NCBI GenBank assembly: GCA_003255065.1
Contig: QAOA01001366.1
Span: 889,341 to 953,340 of the forward strand
From: Cercis canadensis
Taxonomy: Eukaryota; Streptophyta; Magnoliopsida; Fabales; Fabaceae
Direction: 5' to 3'
Length of the DNA: 64,000 nt
Positions 61,533 through 64,000 of this stretch are shown here, in pieces; positions within the stretch are counted from its first letter, which is position 1, and the number at the start of each line of letters is the position of its first letter. The position numbers were made by a program, and so were the translations under genes. The notes under the pieces are model-generated. The model searched no databases and was not told the DNA's origin. It saw only the letters and a list, made by a program, of their open reading frames with translations.

Positions 61533-62237
61533 TTTTTTTCATTATCTCAATGCATAAAAAAGCTTTTGTAGAAAAGCAACTCTATGGAGCTTTTGATTTT
61601 ACTCAAAAAGACTATAGCAATTATTGTGTGTTTATTGACCAATTTACCCTCAATTTAATATCAAAAAAGAATATTTATTTAAAATCACTTCATACATTTT
61701 ATAATAAGGTTTGAGAAAATCTAACAACTCTATCGAGACTGAAGCAGTGAAAGTGAACATCAATCTATAAAAGCTGCGCAAGAAGGGCCATAAACTAATC
61801 TAGTACATCGAGTTATATTTCCCGTTTGATTTACCAATGTATTTGAGTTAAATATCACTGTTTGAATAATTTTTGCAGAAATCAGAAATTTATACAGAGG
61901 ATTTCCTTCTTCCACTTACATGGGCTAATGAAAATTAAATTAAAGAAGTATTGCAGAAGAAAATATCATTGTAGTAAAGCACAAGGTCATGTTATGCAAG
62001 AAAATGTCATGTTACCCCTAAAAGGAGAGATTCCAAATCCATTACGAACAATTATTAGACGATTGCAATTTCCCATTAATTCTATTAAAACCGGTAAGCA
62101 ATTAATTTAGCATATATCTATATATATATATGCACAGTTCATTTACCTGGGTTATGACTTATGAGCATTGCGTGGAGGCAGTAAGTGGTGAAGACCTTCG
62201 TTCAGATCTTTCTTTGAAGGCCAGGCAAATCCGCCGG
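61533..62237. other. intergenic or intron sequence, no gene seen
   Basis: AT-rich. A short plus-strand segment near 61880-61940 is open (YTEDFLLPLTWANEN) but isolated. 62140-62237 is probably 3'UTR of the LRR gene, with a possible donor (cccag|gtaaat on the minus strand near 62148). Confidence 0.4.
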
Positions 62238-62936
62238 TTAAAAACGGTTGGGCCAATCTGCCATTACCAAAGACGGAAACTCGAGCTGAAATTGTAACCC
62301 TCCACAAACGATGTAACTGAACCTGGGCACTAGACAGATTTGCAGCGTTGTCAAACTTGGAAGCTTGAATTTGATGTCATCTCCATCGTGATCATGGGTT
62401 TCCCTTGCACAACTAAAAACGTGCTCTAATTGAGAGGCCTCAGTAATTATCAGAGATTCTAATCGTTCAAGATGTCCAGCCATGGAAAAAGGAAAAAGAA
62501 ATTTCATCTTGTTGCAACTCCTGACCCAAACACGAGTCAATTCCGGGAAGCACACTTGTTGGGGACATGACTTTGGGGAGATTCTACAATGACACTCTCC
62601 ACTCTCTGCATTTGATGAAATTATTTCCTCCAATTCCTCACATTCTTCTATATTTAGATCTTGCAATTTTGGCAGACTTGTAATAATAGCAGCAGAGAAG
62701 ATAGATTTCAATTTGCTACACCCAACCACCTGTAGATATACAAGATTTTGGAAGCTGATCAAAGTGGGACCCTTCCATATAAATATAAGGTCAGGCAAGT
62801 TCTTCAAATCCAACCATCCTACATTTGAGGCGATGATCTTCTTTTGTTCTTCCTCAATAGTTGAAGCAGGTTGAAGATATGAACCTTCATTAGACACTTG
62901 CCCATCATTTATGGCTAGTGCCTGCACTTCCATAAG
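62238..62936 (-). CDS. LRR C-terminal exon of a second CC-NBS-LRR gene (partial)
   Basis: The minus-strand exon begins after the acceptor ttttag at 62937 and runs 232 codons to a stop. It carries the irregular LRRs typical of the C-terminus of At4g27190-type resistance proteins: LKNLPDLIFIWKGP, FQNLVYLQVVGCSKLKSIF, LPKLQDLNIEECEELEEII, FPELTRVWVRSCNKMKFLF, LERLESLIITEASQLEHVF. The nucleotide-binding part is not in the window and would lie beyond 64000, or has been lost. It is a different paralogue from the 51-kb gene; the repeats are similar in type, not in detail. The first 81 codons of the exon overlap the artificial duplication around 63216, so an extra exon start at 63296 is not real. Confidence 0.75.
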   Translation of the reverse strand, partial: LMEVQALAINDGQVSNEGSYLQPASTIEEEQKKIIASNVGWLDLKNLPDLIFIWKGPTLISFQNLVYLQVVGCSKLKSIFSAAIITSLPKLQDLNIEECEELEEIISSNAESGECHCRISPKSCPQQVCFPELTRVWVRSCNKMKFLFPFSMAGHLERLESLIITEASQLEHVFSCARETHDHDGDDIKFKLPSLTTLQICLVPRFSYIVCGGLQFQLEFPSLVMADWPNRF

Positions 62937-63575
62937 CTAAAATAAATACAACAAAATAATTAATTAACCACAAAATGAAGTACCAGTACTTAACCATTGT
63001 CACTCAACCAAGAAGTAGTTAATTTTTTTTTTTGGAAGTGAAAAAGAAAGAAAGAAAAACTACAACTTAGAGAAAGCCACAGACAAACTATCTGCTAACA
63101 ACATAGAAAAAGTCTCTGAAAAGGGATGTTGGATCACTTTCCATTTAACTTTGCTAAAAAATCAACTACTTGATTTGCTTCACGCAGCACGTGAGTAAGA
63201 GACACTTGCCAACATNAATAGTTGAAGCAGGTTGAAGATATGAACCTTCATTAGACACTTGCCCATCATTTATGGCTAGTGCCTGCACTTCCATAAGCTA
63301 AAATAAATACAACAAAATAATTAATTAACCACAAAATGAAGTACCAGTACTTAACAATTGTCACTCAACCAAGAAGTAGTTAATTTTTTTTTTGGTAGTG
63401 AAAAAGAAAGAAAGAAAAACTACAACTTGGAGAAAGCCACAGACAAACTATCTGCTAACAACATAGAAAAAGTCTCTGAAAAGGGATGTTGGATCACTTT
63501 CCATTTAACTTTGCTAAAAAATCAACTACTTGATTTGCTTCACGCAGCACGTGAGTAAGAGACACTTGCCAACAT
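62856..63575. repeat. 360-bp direct duplication split by a single N (assembly overlap)
   Basis: 62856-63215 and 63217-63575 are the same sequence with at least three substitutions (accattg/acaattg, ggaagtg/ggtagtg, acttagag/acttggag) and a one-base difference in a T run. The N is at 63216. Confidence 0.88.
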
Positions 63576-64000
63576 ATTGTAAAATGCTGGTATGGAGATG
63601 AACCAGAGAGGAAGAGAGAAAGAAGAGTGGTACAGCAGAAGAGAAATCAAAGTATTTCAGTATATTATCTCTATCTTCCAGAACTATACAAGCTTTCACT
63701 TTATATACAGTGTGCAGCAGTGAACTAATCTAACCGAGCAGTTAGAGTACAGCTCAGCAAGTAACTAACTAGCTAACTAAGGTTAAATAACTAAACTAAC
63801 CGTAGTTAGTAATAACTGATCTAGTTAACCATTAACTTGTAACTCAAGTTTATAAACAATCTTAGATATAAATCTGTACATCTCCAACATATACCAAAAA
63901 TTCTATAAAAAGCAACCATACTGATGATAATTGCAATCTGCATCCTTAACCAAATTTATTGCTTCAAGAGAATCCAATTCACAAATAAGGTTTCTCATCC
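63020..64000 (-). pseudogene. LINE-type RNase H relic, interrupted by an insertion
   Basis: On the minus strand 64000-63893 reads ICELDSLEAINLVKDADC, the acidic D-S-x-E-A block of the RVT_3 RNase H domain. After an insertion (63578-63883), 63575-63494 reads WQVSLTHVLREANQVVDFLA, the closing H-V-x-R-E-x-N-x-V-x-D block, then a stop. Further along is a poly-A tail (plus-strand poly-T at 63384-63392, also 63021-63033 in the duplicated copy). It sits just upstream of the LRR exon, probably in an intron. Confidence 0.7.
63578..63892 (-). mobile_element. ~306-bp insertion inside the RNase H relic, solo-LTR-like
   Basis: 63578-63883 splits the RNase H frame and is bordered by the same 9 bases, ccaacatat (63569-63577 and 63884-63892). 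On the minus strand it has a tatataaag box and TG...CA-like ends (tgttggagatg ... attttaca), as in a copia solo LTR, but a clean 5-base duplication next to those ends is not present. The 9-base repeat could instead mean a Mutator-type event; class left open. Confidence 0.5.

Overview
The window is nuclear DNA from a flowering plant, most likely a woody eudicot. The evidence is GT-AG introns, AT-rich intergenic DNA full of small plant transposons, copia and TRIM retroelements primed by initiator tRNA-Met, and plant-specific gene families (AHL, ABCG half-transporter, HPAT, CC-NBS-LRR). The species cannot be named from the sequence. No rRNA, tRNA or CRISPR array was recognised.

Layout. 0-3.6 kb: repeat relics. 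3.7-4.7 kb: intronless AT-hook/PPC (AHL) gene, plus strand. 5-15 kb: transposon-rich, with foldback MITEs (7.4-8.2, 9.8-10.4, 11.9-12.4, 14.2-14.6 kb) and a complete 341-bp TRIM (13.3 kb); a candidate small secreted peptide gene lies on the minus strand at 8.8-8.9 kb. 16 kb: a 78-codon minus-strand gene with its own promoter. 18-24 kb: repeats and one artificial duplication. 25.1-27.1 kb: six-exon thioredoxin-fold gene without the CxxC site. 29.3-31.3 kb: intronless ABCG5-like half-transporter. 35.1-39.7 kb: eight-exon hydroxyproline O-arabinosyltransferase. 40.4-57.2 kb: a decayed tandem array of CC-NBS-LRR units. Three promoter/5'UTR modules survive but only one NLR body (47.8-51.4 kb, minus strand), and a chimeric TRIM/copia element sits in one module. 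57.5-64 kb: duplicated unidentified minus-strand exons, an LRR exon of another NLR, and a LINE-type RNase H relic carrying a further insertion.

Assembly quality matters here. Single N bases join pieces, and most (19380, 33658, 40198, 59533, 63216, and in miniature 1371 and 28735) are flanked by the same sequence on both sides with a few SNPs or indels. These look like unmerged, probably allelic, contig overlaps and not biological tandem duplications. About 4 kb of the window is therefore probably counted twice, including two pairs of identical ORFs and the start of the LRR exon at 62.9 kb.

The genes are independent single loci, as is usual in plants. Three of them act at the cell surface or wall (cuticle-type ABCG transporter, Golgi arabinosyltransferase, putative secreted peptide), but nothing in the sequence links them functionally.
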